From Tilletiaria anomala UBC 951 (taxonomy: Eukaryota > Basidiomycota > Exobasidiomycetes > Georgefischeriales > Tilletiariaceae): a DNA stretch of 64,000 nt. The DNA lies in contig NW_013546975.1 in the NCBI RefSeq assembly GCF_000711695.1, forward strand, positions 61,801 through 125,800, read 5' to 3'. The notes below the pieces were generated by a model that was not told where the DNA came from, searched no databases, and saw nothing but the letters and a program-made list of their open reading frames with translations. A program made the position numbers and the translations under genes. Each line of letters starts with the position of its first letter. Within the stretch, counting starts at the first letter, position 1. Positions 11,643 to 23,240 of this stretch are shown here, one piece after another.

Positions 11643-14600
11643 TCATCCCTTGATGCTCTCAAAGTTCTTTTTCGCAGAGACAATCGCGTCCCTCTCGGCC
11701 TCCAAGGTCTTGTACGCATCCTCGACTTGCTTGCGCACGTTCTCCGGCCGCCGGCCCCAGTCGGCCTGGGTGCGCTGCGCCTCGTTCTTGCTCAGCTGCG
11801 CCTGGACGATGTCTAGCTTTTTGTCCAGCTTGGCCAGCTCCTGATCAATGTTGACGAGCCCGCGCACGAGCAGATGCGCGTTCAGCGTCGTGGTCACTTG
11901 TGACACGGCGCAGCCGGCGGGGACATCTGCAGCGGAGCGCACGACCCTGACGGATCGGCAGCCCTTGACGAGCGTGCTGATCACAGAGTCTTGCCCACCC
12001 ACCAGCGTGGCGGTTGCATCGTCCTTGGCCTCGAGGAACACTGTGGAGACAAGGGAAAGGGTAAAGATTGTGTATTAGCCTTCTGAGTACGATGAAGAAA
12101 GTTGGGACCACCTGATGACTCACCTTGAATGTCAGAAGTTACGCCATACTGCGTGGCGAGGCCACGCACGGTCTTGACAGCCGCAAAGACCTGTTCGAAC
12201 TGGCGCTCAGCCTCGTCGTTCTCGCGCTCCTGCTTGTTGGGTGCCGGGTACGCAGTGAGCGAGATGGTCTGCTGCGTCTCGTCGGGCCTCCTCGGTAGGC
12301 GGTGCCACAACTCCTCGGTCACGTATGGCATGAACGGGTGGAGAAGTTTTAGCCCCTCATCGAGGCACGTGTACAGCGTGTGCTGTGCGCTGGAGCACGC
12401 CTTGTCGCTGTAGTCTTTGCTCGCAGGATCTGTGACGGGCTTGATCGCCTCGATGAACACGTCACACAGCTCGTACAGCCAGAAGCTGTATGCGGCGGTG
12501 ACGGCGTTCATAAAGTTGCGCGCTGCGAGATTCGCATTGACTTCCTTGACCGCTGTGTCGAGCTTGTGGAGGATCCAACGCTCAACGAGGCTCTCGTTGC
12601 CCGTCAGCGGTGCGCCGTACGACGTAGGCTGGAAGCCGTCCTGTAGCTTGAGCAGTGCAAAGCGTGTGGCGTTCCAGAGCTTGTTACAGAACTTGCGGTA
12701 CCCCTCGACACGCAGGATGTCCAGGTTGATATCGCGCCCTGCCGAGGTGTATGCGCAGAGCGCGAGGCGCAGCGCGTCGGTGCCGCATTGCGGGATACCC
12801 TTGGGGAAGTCCTTCTTTTGACCTTGGATCGCCTTCTGCACCTCTTTGTCGTCCAGGTTACCCTGACGCAGCTGCTCGTGCAGCGCCTCGAGCTGAATAC
12901 CCTGGATGACGTCGATCGGGTCGATGACGTTGCCGAGTGACTTGCTCATCTTCCGCCCGTGTGCATCACGCACCATCGCGTGGCAGAACACCTCCTTGAA
13001 TGGCACTTTGCCGGTCAAGTGGACGCCGAGCATGATCATACGCGCAACCCAGAAGAAGAGAATGTCCCAGCCGGTCTCAAGAAGGCTGTTGGGATAGAAG
13101 CGGTTAAAGTCCTCTGCATCAGGCGGGTTGGGCCAGTTGAGGATGCTGAAAGGCCAAAGACCCGAGCTGAACCAGGTGTCCAGGACGTCCTCGTCCTGCT
13201 CGAGTCGGTACGCGGCGCCGTTTGCGACCTTCTTGGCCTGTTCGTGCGCCTCTTCCTCTGTGCGAGCGATCACCCAGTTGCTCAGATCCTCGCGCGGGTC
13301 GCTCTCTTCTGTCCCGGCTGCGCCAGCAGCGGGGCGATCGAAGACGTTGACAAAGTACGCCGGCACGCGATGCCCCCACCAAAGCTGGCGGGAGATGCAC
13401 CAATCCTGAATATTCTCCATCCAGTGGTAGAATTCCCTCTCGCTCTGCACCGGCTCAATCTTGATGCCTTGCTCTTTGATCGCCGCAAGCGCCTCTTGTG
13501 CCAGCTTACCGCTGTTCACCCACCACTGCGGCTTCATCACCGGCTCGATCACGTCGCCCGAGCGCGAGCAGATGGGCACCGTCATGGGGTTGTCCTTCGT
13601 CTCAACGTAGTCACCGCGCTCCTTCAGCGCTTCGATCACTGCCCTTCGTGCTGAAAGACGTTTGATGCCCTGTTAAAAGTATCGGAGAGCGAAGCAAAAC
13701 AGAGAACAACTGAGAAACGAGGCAGACACATGAGAGGCTCGACAGGCACCCACCTTGAAAGGTCCAGCATTCTCATTGAGCGTGCCATCATCGTTGAGTA
13801 TATTGATGAACTCGAGGTTGTGGCGCTTGCCGACTTCGTAATCGTTGGGGTCGTGCGCGGGCGTGATCTTCACGGCTCCCGTACCGAACTCCATGTCGAC
13901 GGCGATGGCGTCCGTGACGATGGGCACACGCCTGCCTGGGATGAACGGGTGGACGAGCATCTTGCCATGCAGGTGCTTGTATCGCGTGTCGTCCGGGTGC
14001 ACAGCCACGGCCGTATCGCCAAGCATTGTCTCAGGACGAGTGGTGGCGACGATGATCTTTTCATCGCTGCCCTCAATGTGGTACGCAAAGCTAACGATGA
14101 CGCCAAACTCTATGCGCTCCTTCGCATCGTAGCCAGGCACGCTCAGCAGCGTACGACCATCCAGCTGACGCTGTTCGACTTCGAGGTTGGACAGCGTTGT
14201 GGTGAGCTTGCAGCACCAGTTGACGAGCCTGTTAGCGCGGTAGATGACACCATCGGCATAGAGCCTGCAGAATGCTTCGACGACGGCTTTACTGCGCTGC
14301 TCATCCATTGTGAACGCCTCGCGTGACCAGTCGTAGCTTGCACCGAGCCGGCGGAGCTGCTTGCCGATGCGCGCGGCATAGTCGTCCTTCCACGCAAATA
14401 CGCGCTGCAGGAACTTCTCGCGGCCGAGGTCGTGACGCGTCAAGTTCTCCAGCTTGGCGAGACGCTTTTCGACGACTGCCTGCGTGGCGATACCCGCATG
14501 GTCGTAGCCAGGGTTGTAGAGCACACGGTAGCCCTGCATGCGGTACCACCTGCACAGCGTGTCTTGGATGCTGATCGTCAGCGCGTGCCCGATGTGTAAA

Positions 14601-15355
14601 CTCCCTGTCACGTTTGGCGGCGGGATAGGCACCACGAATGTCTTGGCTGGATCATGCGGGTCTGATTCGGTGACGGGGCGTGGAGCGTAGAAGTGGGCGG
14701 CTTCCCACCACTCGTACCAGCTCGACTCAACGTGGATCGGGTTGTACGACGCCTCCATCGGAGCGGACAAGTCTTTCTTCTGCCCAGGCACCGTCGGGTC
14801 CTTCCAATCGTCCTTGGCAGGAGCGGCGGCAGATGGAGAAGCTGCTTCCTTGGCTGGCTTGGCCTTGTCTTTTTTGGCTGACGTAACAGTGGCCTTGTCG
14901 TCTCCGAGCGCGGCCTTGGCCGCTTTTTTGGCAGCGAGCTCGGCAGCTTTAGCTGCTTTCTTCAACCCCTTTTTGGAAGGTTGCTGAGATGCATCTTGGT
15001 CCGCTGCTGCTCCTGCTGCAGCTGGTTGACCCGCCGCGGACCCCGTCTGCTGCGATGGCGCAGCGGCCGCTTGAGGCGCCTCGCCGTTAATGACAGGCGG
15101 TGCTGCCTGCTTGTCGTTAGTAGAGGTTGACATTTTGCAAGTGTGAGCGTGCAGTAGATATCTAGCTGGAGTCGCACTCGTCGAAGTGGCTAGAGGCGGC
15201 GTGTGACTCTGACGAAAGGGAGTGAAGAGATGAATCTGTCGCCGAGCGAGTTGCAGCAACAAAAAGAAAGGAATTGCAGCGTTGGTGGGAACCCCTGCCA
15301 AAAGGGTACTACGAAGTGGAGATGCGTAGTGCGTGGCCCGAGGCAGGCGATTCAT
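11643..15355 (-). CDS. VAS1: valyl-tRNA synthetase, probably dual cytosolic/mitochondrial
   Basis: Exons 15355 or 15133-13754, 13669-12124 and 12040-11643; introns of 84 and 83 bp with GTGGGT/GTGAGT donors. From ATG 15133 the protein has 1107 residues; from in-frame ATG 15355 it has 1181. It charges tRNA-Val with valine. Class I signatures are present: the HIGH box (GSLHIGHAL, about residue 178 of the short form) and KMSKS ([11 protein letters not shown], about residue 700). ValRS-specific landmarks are [16 protein letters not shown] and [12 protein letters not shown], followed by the anticodon-binding domain and a C-terminal coiled coil. The short form begins with a Lys/Ala-rich extension typical of eukaryotic cytosolic ValRS. 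The extra 74 residues of the long form are rich in Arg, Ser and Leu with no acidic residue in the first 60, as expected of a mitochondrial presequence; yeast VAS1 uses the same two-start arrangement. Confidence 0.93.
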
Positions 15356-15999
15356 AAACCAGGAATAGCCAGAAATTAGGTGTGGCCCTTGAGCTAAGGG
15401 TAACGAACTATTGTTCGATGGGACGCTGTGAATCCAGAGGTCTCTCGCAAAGGTGCCGAACGGTGGTTGCAGATGCTCAGGGGAAAGCGACCTGCAAGCG
15501 TCGGTGCCCTTCTGTATCGAGCCGTCAAGGTACAAGGTGCAAACAGATTGCTACTGGCTACAGCATTTGCACTTGGTTGAGTGGGGGATGGTATACTTTG
15601 GTGTGAAGATGATGATCTCGAGGAAGAACTGGACCCTAGTTCTACTGGTGAATAACAAAATGACATGCCAGTCTCTCAGCCGAGATTCAGGCTAACCCTA
15701 ACTCATATGTCGGCCGAAAAACAAAAAGGTGAGCTCAAAGGTTTGGTTCGAAACATGGGAACGGATATTGTGATGAGGCCTGAGCGAATTGATCTCTGTC
15801 ACTATACTACCGAGGGTTGTGAAGTCCTTGCGCCTCCATAGGGTGCTCCATTCTGATGCCGATGGATATGGCAGCTGATCTTCGAGGATGAGAAGGGCGG
15901 TTTCGTCGACATCTAGTAAGGCCACCATTGCTGGTGCTCGAGAGAAGCGTGCTTGCCGCGGCGAGTCTGAAGAGCTAGTCAACCCGACCGGCGAAGGCC
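15356..15999. other. divergent promoter region VAS1 / mitochondrial carrier
   Basis: 644 bp between two divergent starts. No conserved gene is seen; a minus-strand frame at 15698-15928 (77 codons) has no recognisable features. It contains a TAACCCTAAC telomere-repeat-like motif. Confidence 0.5.
15692..15703 (-). promoter_or_regulatory. TTAGGG-type motif in divergent promoter
   Basis: CTAACCCTAACT reads AGTTAGGGTTAG on the minus strand, nearly two telomeric TTAGGG units. Tbf1-type factors bind such internal sites in several fungi. Binding here is inference from a short match. Confidence 0.25.
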
Positions 16000-17692
16000 A
16001 TGCCTACTTCCTGTGACGCGTCTACCTTGCAATTTGCCTCCGACTTTTCTCCTTCGGTATGGCTCCAAAGGCCGCAAAACACAATGCAGGAGCACTGTAG
16101 CATGAGCAAGAAAGACTCGAAGGGAAAAGCGCGACAGCTTGACCCTGCGTATCCGCTGTTCACGGACACAGACATGGGCCTGGACATCCTGTCTTCTAAT
16201 TCTCCCTCGTCCTCTTCTCGCCGCTCATCATCAATGCTATACCCAGCGAGTCAAACATGGTGTGTCCTGAGAAAATGCAGTTCGCACCGCTCACACCCCA
16301 TCAGCACGGACCATTGGCAGCATGAGCATGCGCACACCATTATCCACTCCCCGCTGGAGCCTGAGTCGGCGGTACACAATCCCTATTCATCTTCGGAGCA
16401 TCCTCGCAAGTTTTCGCAAGCCACGCGCGATGTCGCATTCGGCAGTATAGCAGGAATGTTCGCCAAGCTGTTCGAACACCCCTTCGATCTGGTCAAAGTA
16501 CGCTTGCAGACGCAGCAGGTTGCCCCTGCACCATCCTCCACCTCTCCCCCTCTTGCGGCGTCCTCATCATCCTCAACATCCTCCTTGGTCTCAGCAGTAT
16601 CACCAACTAGCGCAGGCAGCACGCCCCACTACCGTGGCGCACTACACTGCTTCAGCTCGACGTACGCAAACGAAGGTGTCCGCGGTCTCTACCGCGGGCT
16701 CAGTATGCCCGTCCTCGGCGCCGTAGCGGAGAACGCCACACTCTTTTTCACGTACAATGCCATCCTACGTCTACTCGCGGCGCACACCCTGGCTCCCCTT
16801 GGTGCGACAGAGGGGAAAGCTGCAAGCGCCAAGCCGGAGGATATGAACGTCAGTCAGCTTGCGATCGCAGCGGCGGGCGCGGGCGCTGTGACCAGTCTCG
16901 TCCTCACGCCCGTCGAGCTAATCAAATGTCGCATGCAGGTGCAGATGATCTCCGCTTCTGCAATAAGCTCATCAGCAGCAGCAGCATCGGCATCTCTCCC
17001 TGTGACTGCTGCACCTGCACAAATTAAGAGGTTAAATCCGACGAACCTACAAGGCCCTCTCGAGATCCTCACTTCGACAATACGAACCGAGGGTGTCCGG
17101 GGCCTGTGGCTCGGCCAGACCGGCACGCTGCTGCGCGAGACAGGTGGCGGTATTGCGTGGTTCCTGACGTTCGAGCTCGTCACCAGGCGTATGGTCGAGG
17201 GAATACGCGCCGCGCGTGGAGCAGGAGCAGGTGTCGGGGAAAGGAAAGAGATGCAGCAGCAAGTGGCCAAGAAGGATCTATCCAGCTTGCAGCTCATCAC
17301 GGCCGGAGCGCTCGCAGGTATCAGTTACAACCTCGTTCTTTTCCCAGCGGATAGCGTCAAATCGACCATGCAGACCGAGAAGGAATTGGGACATTCTGCA
17401 CGTGGCACCACTTCTGGGAAGGAAGGGAGGACATCATTCATGAACACATTCCGCAAGATATACAATACAAAGGGAGTCAAGGGACTCTATGCCGGCTGCG
17501 GAATCACGTGTCTGCGTAGTGCGCCAAGCAGCGCTTTGATCTTGTGAGTCCTTTCCTTCCTTGTCTTTCATCCTCTTTCTTGTTACTAATGAGTGTGCGC
17601 TTTTCCAACTTTTCTCGTTCTGCTTTCATCGTCGTTGCGGCAGCTTGATCTACAACCGCTTAGAGCAAGCTGCAGAGCAATATCATCTCTAG
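16000..17692 (+). CDS. ORT1: mitochondrial ornithine/basic amino acid carrier (Ort1/ARG-13 type)
   Basis: Two exons, 16000-17543 and 17644-17692 (GTGAGT donor, CAG acceptor, phase 2), 530 residues. It is a three-repeat mitochondrial carrier: repeat 1 has EHPFDLVKVRLQTQ, repeat 2 TPVELIKCRMQVQ, repeat 3 FPADSVKSTMQTE, each followed by a glycine-rich gate (GVRGLYRGLS, GVRGLWLGQTG, GVKGLYAGCG). These signatures and the PADSVKS/RSAPSSA motifs match the ARG-13/Ort1 branch, which exchanges ornithine for citrulline or protons across the inner membrane and links matrix ornithine synthesis to the cytosolic urea/arginine pathway. Unusual are an N-terminal extension of about 140 residues and Ser/Ala-rich insertions in the matrix loops. 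ATGs at 16084 and 16102 are alternative starts. A different basic amino-acid carrier is possible. Confidence 0.85.
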
Positions 17693-17827
17693 GATTCTCG
17701 CCTCGTTCTTGCTGCCCGACTGCACACATTCCGCGGTCGTGCTCGCTCTTCTAGATTAGAACACACGCAAGATAGACTGTTCCAAGCATATGCATACCGC
17801 ACCTCCATAAATGCAGAACACATCGTT

Positions 17828-19096
17828 TCAGAGCGCGACAAGCGGCAATTTTTGCGTGGATAGGTCGACACGTATCGTCGCCCCTTGCAGCCATGAGCGC
17901 TTTCCCTGTCCCCGCTTCTGCTGTTGATGCAGCTCGAGACGTCTTTGAAACGTCCTCCTTAATTTGGATGCGATCCTTTGCCCTGGCTCAGCATCGCCAT
18001 CGTCATCGGAAACCAGGCCAAGACAGCGAGCAGCATCGGAAAGACAGCAAGTGGGTATGCTGAATGCCATCACGTCGATGTCCTCCGGCTCGGCAGCCAC
18101 AGCGGCGAGAATCAGCTTGCTGCGGAAGAGAATCAAGTCCTCCTCTCCTAGATTGTTACCGTAGCTGTCTATTGATTCTCCTGGGGAAGGTCCCTTGAAC
18201 GCCTGTTCGCCATCTTGAGCGGCTTCGCATGGCTGCGACAACGAAGACGATAAGCGCTTCAACTCAATCGGTACACGCGAAGTGCCGGCCGGAGTTAAGA
18301 GCGAAAAGAGAGCCGCATATTCGAGCAGCCATCCTGCTAGTCCGATACTCGCACTTCCGAACTCATGAGAGGATTCTGGGGAAGCAAAGGCTCGTGAACG
18401 AAGTGTGTAAATAGGAAGAGATGGCAGTGAGGAGCTGTTGTTGCCACCGCCCTTGCTCGTGCTGCTCCCTCTTGTGTGGTCGCCACATTGGTCGTTGCAC
18501 AAAAGGTCTTGGACGCGGAAAACCAGTTCCGATAGGCCGTTCGGCATTCTTGGAAGTACTTCTGGTCTTCTTCTTTCCCGGTTGCTGCGTACGTCGATGA
18601 TTGCCACATCTGGTGGATCTGAAGATCGTTGCTCTTGCAGCAGAGCACGGTTGATAACGAAGACTTGCTTATGAGTATTGGCATCCTCCAGCGGCAAGGA
18701 ATCGCCATCCCAAGCAGGCATGACGATTACCAGAATCACTACATCCTTGGTGTGGTCTTCAGGCAGCGCGTAAGCGATAGCACGCCCCAGCGCTGTACAT
18801 TGCGGCAAGGACGGCGCGAATGCGTCGACCAAGTGCGCGCGTCGGATTCCGCTCGCCACAAGCAGCAGTTGCGTTGCCACTGCGCGGAGCGATGCAGCTG
18901 GAAGCCTTATCGGTGCAGGTGTAGTAAGCATCAGCTCATGGCGAAGACTCTGGGTTAGACGGTCGAGAGGAGCTGTGTGGGAATTCGGAGACGTGCCGCC
19001 ATGCTGACGACCTGTCGCAATCGGCTCCCGAGGCGAAGAGGGATTGTTCTGCTTTATTCGCCTGTTTTCCACGGTCGAACTTGTGTGGAAAGGCAT
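17828..19096 (-). CDS. hypothetical protein (weak resemblance to UPF0739/C1orf74)
   Basis: A single uninterrupted frame of 422 residues from ATG 19096 to TGA 17828, convergent with the carrier gene (135 bp between stops). The N-terminal 60 residues are polar. The middle has short alternating hydrophobic stretches (HLVDAFAPSLPQC, VVILVIVMP, KQVFVINRALL) that suggest an alpha/beta fold, and a later block (FGSASIGLAGWLLEYAALF) near residue 270. The order of these blocks is loosely like the UPF0739/DUF4504 family, but I am working from memory and the match is weak. No signal peptide, transmembrane bundle or catalytic motif is clear. The C-terminus is basic. Treat as a real but unidentified gene. 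Confidence 0.6.
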   Translation of the reverse strand: MPFHTSSTVENRRIKQNNPSSPREPIATGRQHGGTSPNSHTAPLDRLTQSLRHELMLTTPAPIRLPAASLRAVATQLLLVASGIRRAHLVDAFAPSLPQCTALGRAIAYALPEDHTKDVVILVIVMPAWDGDSLPLEDANTHKQVFVINRALLQEQRSSDPPDVAIIDVRSNRERRRPEVLPRMPNGLSELVFRVQDLLCNDQCGDHTRGSSTSKGGGNNSSSLPSLPIYTLRSRAFASPESSHEFGSASIGLAGWLLEYAALFSLLTPAGTSRVPIELKRLSSSLSQPCEAAQDGEQAFKGPSPGESIDSYGNNLGEEDLILFRSKLILAAVAAEPEDIDVMAFSIPTCCLSDAARCLGLVSDDDGDAEPGQRIASKLRRTFQRRLELHQQQKRGQGKRSWLQGATIRVDLSTQKLPLVAL

Positions 19097-19800
19097 TTGG
19101 CCGTCCCCTATAGCTTCTGGCACCGTTCAAAGCCCAAGGGGCCCTTCAGCGTGACGGTGAGTGAACAGCTTTGGGAGGTGCAGTCCTTGTGCATAAGACA
19201 ATGATATCGATCATGGCTCTCGGCCCGAGGGCCTTCCAATCTGAATAACGTATTTCTATCGAAGTACACTCCATAAAGACATGTAGGCCGCCCACTCTCG
19301 GCCGAGACTTAACCCTGCGAGGACCTCCAAGCACCCATGTCTTTTGGTCACCAGGAACGAACTCATCTTCCATTCCAGCCAGATTCAGTCAGTGTTTTGC
19401 TTGCAACGTGGTCGCCATTGCTTTTGACCCTGCTTCTAACATATCTGTTATGTACCGGGCTTTCAGAGGATGGCCGTTCTCGGATCCCACTCGCCATCTC
19501 CCAATTGCATTTTGTTCCATTTTGCCCTTTCTTCTGAGGGCATTAGACCGCCGTCGCTTCATACCCACGCAGACGCAGACGTCGACGGCACTTTTCATTT
19601 TAAATGGACACTGCAACCTTCCCAGATATCCAATTACCCGCTCCCTACAAGAACATGAAGCACGATAACTACGTTGTCTGTGTGAACGCCTAGGCTTGCT
19701 CCCTGCCCATTTTCGTGTCTATTCCCTTGGCAAGCGCTTTGTGCTCCTTCTAACACTTCTGCGCTTTGACCAGCGTCTTGCCGACGGTGATTATGCTGAT
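19097..19800. other. intergenic / non-coding stretch
   Basis: No gene is recognised. Short overlapping frames of 60-90 codons occur on both strands without features. It forms the left shoulder of the degraded region that follows. Confidence 0.4.
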
Positions 19801-21700
19801 ATAGGATTCAACGGAACTGGTGCGCAGGGATCGCCGTTCTGACATCTTTCCTCGCTACTGGTATCAACCAATATCCTCATTGGTGAGAGCTTCCCAAGGC
19901 AAGCATTGCTTGCCGGAGTGCAGAGGATCAGCCAAAGGTTGTGCAGCGTGTAGCGGATGCCAAGCGCACGCGTTGCTACCGGAGACGAGCGATGCTCAAA
20001 ACATTGCTCAATGACTCTTCCGGATTCCACCAAGGAACTGACGGTTTTGCACATCCGTCCTTTCAACCCTTACACTCGCCTGTCATACCTTTTGGAAGGC
20101 TCGTGCCAACTTCGAAAGAGTTCAATAAGCACATCCTCAACGATGCCGCTCGCTCAGCACCCAACACGGCGACGGGCCAGCAGCAAGAGCAGACTGAGGT
20201 ATGATGGTGTTTGTAGGCGCGAACGATTTGTCCTGTTCAGCCCTGCTCGGGATCTCTTTGCCTAGGCAATTCACGCACCTTGGACATCCGTCCAGAACTG
20301 GCAAATCCACCCTTCAACTTGAGAAGAATCGTAGTTGTCACAAACGAAGAATCTTCAAACAGGAGCCAAACGTTTCTGCGATGCGGGGAGTTTCTCGACA
20401 CGCAGTTGGACCGTACGCTTTTCACAACGGCACGATGTGTCTGGCCTCTCCTGCGAAACGCCGTTCTCTTGGTCTGGATGACGAATCAGAAGGATTGAGC
20501 CAGCAGCGACACGGAACTTGGCCTATTTGGACGACTGCAAGTCTGTGCAATAAGAAATGAGCAGGTACCTTTGCATCGCTCGGTAGTGACATGAACCAAT
20601 CCGTCCTCTTCGACGGTCCAGATTTTATACTGCCAACCGGTTTTCACTGGGCACCGCATAGGTTAGATTTGAGCGCCAATCACCGTGACATCGTCAAAGG
20701 TCAGTTCGAGCGTAGGAACTGGATGTCAGTCTGCACTCGAAGCTGCGCCTGGCGAAAGGAATGCTTGGAAGCCCGAGTCGGCAGCTAAGCACGATTGAAG
20801 GAGGCGTGGCAGACATTCGCGATCGATGTCGTTGGTGTGCTGAACATATCACTGATGGGACATGATATCCTTGAGGACGGGCCATGCTCTACATCCGACG
20901 GCCAGGAGGAAGAGGGGATACTCGAAATAGATTTGAGAGATGTCGTCCACTACGTTAGTCGTGCAGTTTGACTCTGCAGCTGAAGTCCTGCGCACTCCCA
21001 TCGCTCATCGTGACGAAGCAGAGGACGAAAGTGAGCTAGAATAGCAGTAGACGACCGCCCGCTGCAACGCAGACCACAATCAGTATCACGTTGAAACGAA
21101 ACATTCTGACAGGTGTACACGGCGTAGGCTGTAATTTTATATATGAATCCAAAGAATTTGGTGTGTCTTCCGGCTTCAAGCACCATGGGTATCATCATTC
21201 ATCGACCATCCTTTCCGTTTGACTTTAGCACTGAACATATCATCGCCGGGCTCGCGATCGCAGCTTCCACCGTGTTTCGGGCTTGCAGCCACGGTGATAT
21301 CCGTGCGACACCAACGCCGATACGACCCCAATTGATATGTATTCAATGCAAGGGTATTGGGTACCTGGCATATATTCATTCATCCATATGCGCCATATAT
21401 CTGCGAACCGCGGAGCCGGTCTTACTGCAACCGGGCAGCGCCCGTATCAGACACAGATGTCACAGAAGATGGAGTCTTTCTTGAAAGATCGAAGCGAGCC
21501 TGGATTCTGGGGCTCATCCGAGGCTGCTCAATGGTCATAAAGCAGATATGGGCAGCACCTTTGGTGTCTTCCCCCAAGTCATTTGGATCTGAGCCACACA
21601 GTGACAAGGGGGTGTTTCCGAGTCTGAAGAAGAGTGCTTTGCTTTACGCTTTGCTTGGACCAGCAATGCTCTCCTCTAATCTGGCTGGTCGCTGTACCTG
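19800..21700 (+). pseudogene. degraded coding-like sequence, family unknown
   Basis: Several protein-like blocks lie in order on the plus strand but in changing frames and broken by stops: 20037-20093 (block ending PFNPYTRLSYLLEG), 20280-20498 (IRPELANPPFNLRRIVVV, then FLRCGEFLDTQLDRTLF), 20600-20710 (VLFDGPDFILPTGFHW), 20790-20970 (LKEAWQTFAIDVVGVLNI, then LEIDLRDVVHYVSRAV) and 21450-21700. The blocks have balanced amino-acid composition unlike the shadow frames nearby. No GT..AG introns that join them cleanly were found. The likeliest reading is a decayed gene or mobile-element gene; a multi-exon gene that I failed to model is the alternative. I could not name the family. Confidence 0.3.
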
Positions 21701-21879
21701 ACTCTGATTCTCGCTTGGAAAACCGCTGGAAAGCTCGGTTTTGAGATAACTCTTTTAGGACTTCGTGCTTTGTGCTTTGTGCAAAAGCCTGCGTACCCTC
21801 TCGCTCACGCACAGAACGTATTCCATGTCATGTATTTGCTGACTGCAACCTCGCGTTTGCTTTCCACAAAGCTTGTGGC

Positions 21880-23240
21880 AGCGACTCTACTTACGCTATG
21901 TTACCGATATCCACATTTTGCTCGAGCGCTTCAAGCTCAACCCTGCTGGCCCCAGTCACGTTAAGGATGTGTCGATCCGTGACGACTGGAGTTGAGATAC
22001 AAGGTCGAGCGGCTGTTAATTTATTTCACGACAGGAAGGTATCGCCCATCTTCAGCTTTTCAATGGCATGCTCTACGCTTGCTCTTCCGTCATGTTCCAT
22101 CCGTATTGATCAAGCAATGTCCTCGCTTCCAGCTCGTATGGTCCGGCCCTGTTCGCCCCGGGCTCCGCAACATTGGGTGCAATCCATTGCCGGGCCGTCT
22201 GTTCCGTACAAATCTTTGATTTCTTCGAGTGCGCCCCTCATGCTGGACGCATAAAGTCGACCAGCTGCGTGTACTCGTCGCTGACTAAGTGCCACATCTC
22301 GTCGCTGGATGTCCAGCGTTCGAACCAGTATTCTAGCGCACCCATCTACGATGTCCAACCTTTGCCGACGCCTTTGAGCTCTTTGGTCGCCCATTCGTCC
22401 AGAAGGCAGCCGGCGCCGTCGATGAGGATGGCGAGAGACAGAAACGCGCCCCGCATTCTTCATTGCGATGAAGAGCCCGCTTCTGATCAGCAGGCTTTCC
22501 ACCTTGCACAAAACGATCGGGCGGAGGATGGGCTGCGTAGCGAACATGCGCGCCAGCAGCAATGATCGTCGGTAAACGGATCACATCTTTCCAAAACGCG
22601 GCTCGCCTTCCCATTCCTTAGGTCGTGGCTCGCGATGACACTGACCAAGCTATTGACCAGGCAAGCGAAAGCTACACCGAGCGTCTCGGTGCAGAACGCT
22701 TGCCGGACGCTGTCGATGGCGCAAGCACTTCGAATCCTTACTGTCCAGGCCTGGACGCCTGGTCCATCTTGCAGTGTTTTAGCCGTTGAAGTGCGCATGG
22801 CGTTCCTGAACCTTCTTGGGCTCGCCTGCACGAGTGTCCGCCGTCGCACGTACGAAGAAGTCGATCAGCTCATCTGCTTCTGCCAGCTATGCTCTTGCCT
22901 GCAGCAGCACTTGCTCGGCGATGTGTTCGGCGAAGAGATCCCCTGATGACTTGTCTCTCTCGATTGACCTGATTGAGCACTACGTCAATCAAGCTGAGAA
23001 TGCCGGGCACATCGAGCTTGGCTACCATCTCGCGAAGTCGCGCGTTATCGTTGGGAATGGTGCCGGGGGAGATGTAGCCCCGCGGCGGCAGGAAGATGTC
23101 ACAACCCATGAGACTACCATCACAGCACTGTGTGTCAGAGCGCGCCCAGCGATGTCTGACAACGACAGTGGTTGCATGGAGTGCCGCGTGCAATGGTACT
23201 CCCTCCATATGGGGTGACAGGTTGCAACTTGCATGTTGTG
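21880..23240 (-). pseudogene. degraded coding-like sequence on the opposite strand, family unknown
   Basis: Reading down the minus strand: 23100-22950 gives a good block (TIPNDNARLREMVAKL, GILSLIDVVLNQVNRE). A one-base shift at a GGGG run leads into a second block (FAEHIAEQVLLQARA, stop, then ADELIDFFVRATADT) down to about 22820. After more disruption come 22470-22380 and 22350-22040 (ALEYWFERWTSSDEMW, QWIAPNVAEPGANR, LLDQYGWNMTEEQA), one frame interrupted by TAG and TGA. The stops sit where CAG or CGA codons would restore sense, which suits C-to-T decay. Function is unknown; it may be part of the same insertion as the plus-strand blocks or an independent dead gene. Confidence 0.3.

Noticed and set aside
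12959-13654. Plus-strand frame of 231 codons opposite VAS1
   Set aside because: It lies fully antisense to conserved ValRS exon 2, with no independent motif.
15698-15928. Short minus-strand frame (77 codons from ATG 15928) in the VAS1/ORT1 promoter
   Set aside because: No domain, no clear splice partners, and it sits in a divergent promoter.
20237-21380. Copia-type reverse transcriptase/RNase H remnants on the minus strand of the degraded region
   Set aside because: Some blocks loosely suggested it (an FEDS near a YVDD position), but the plus-strand frames read better and no primer site or LTR was seen; too weak to call.
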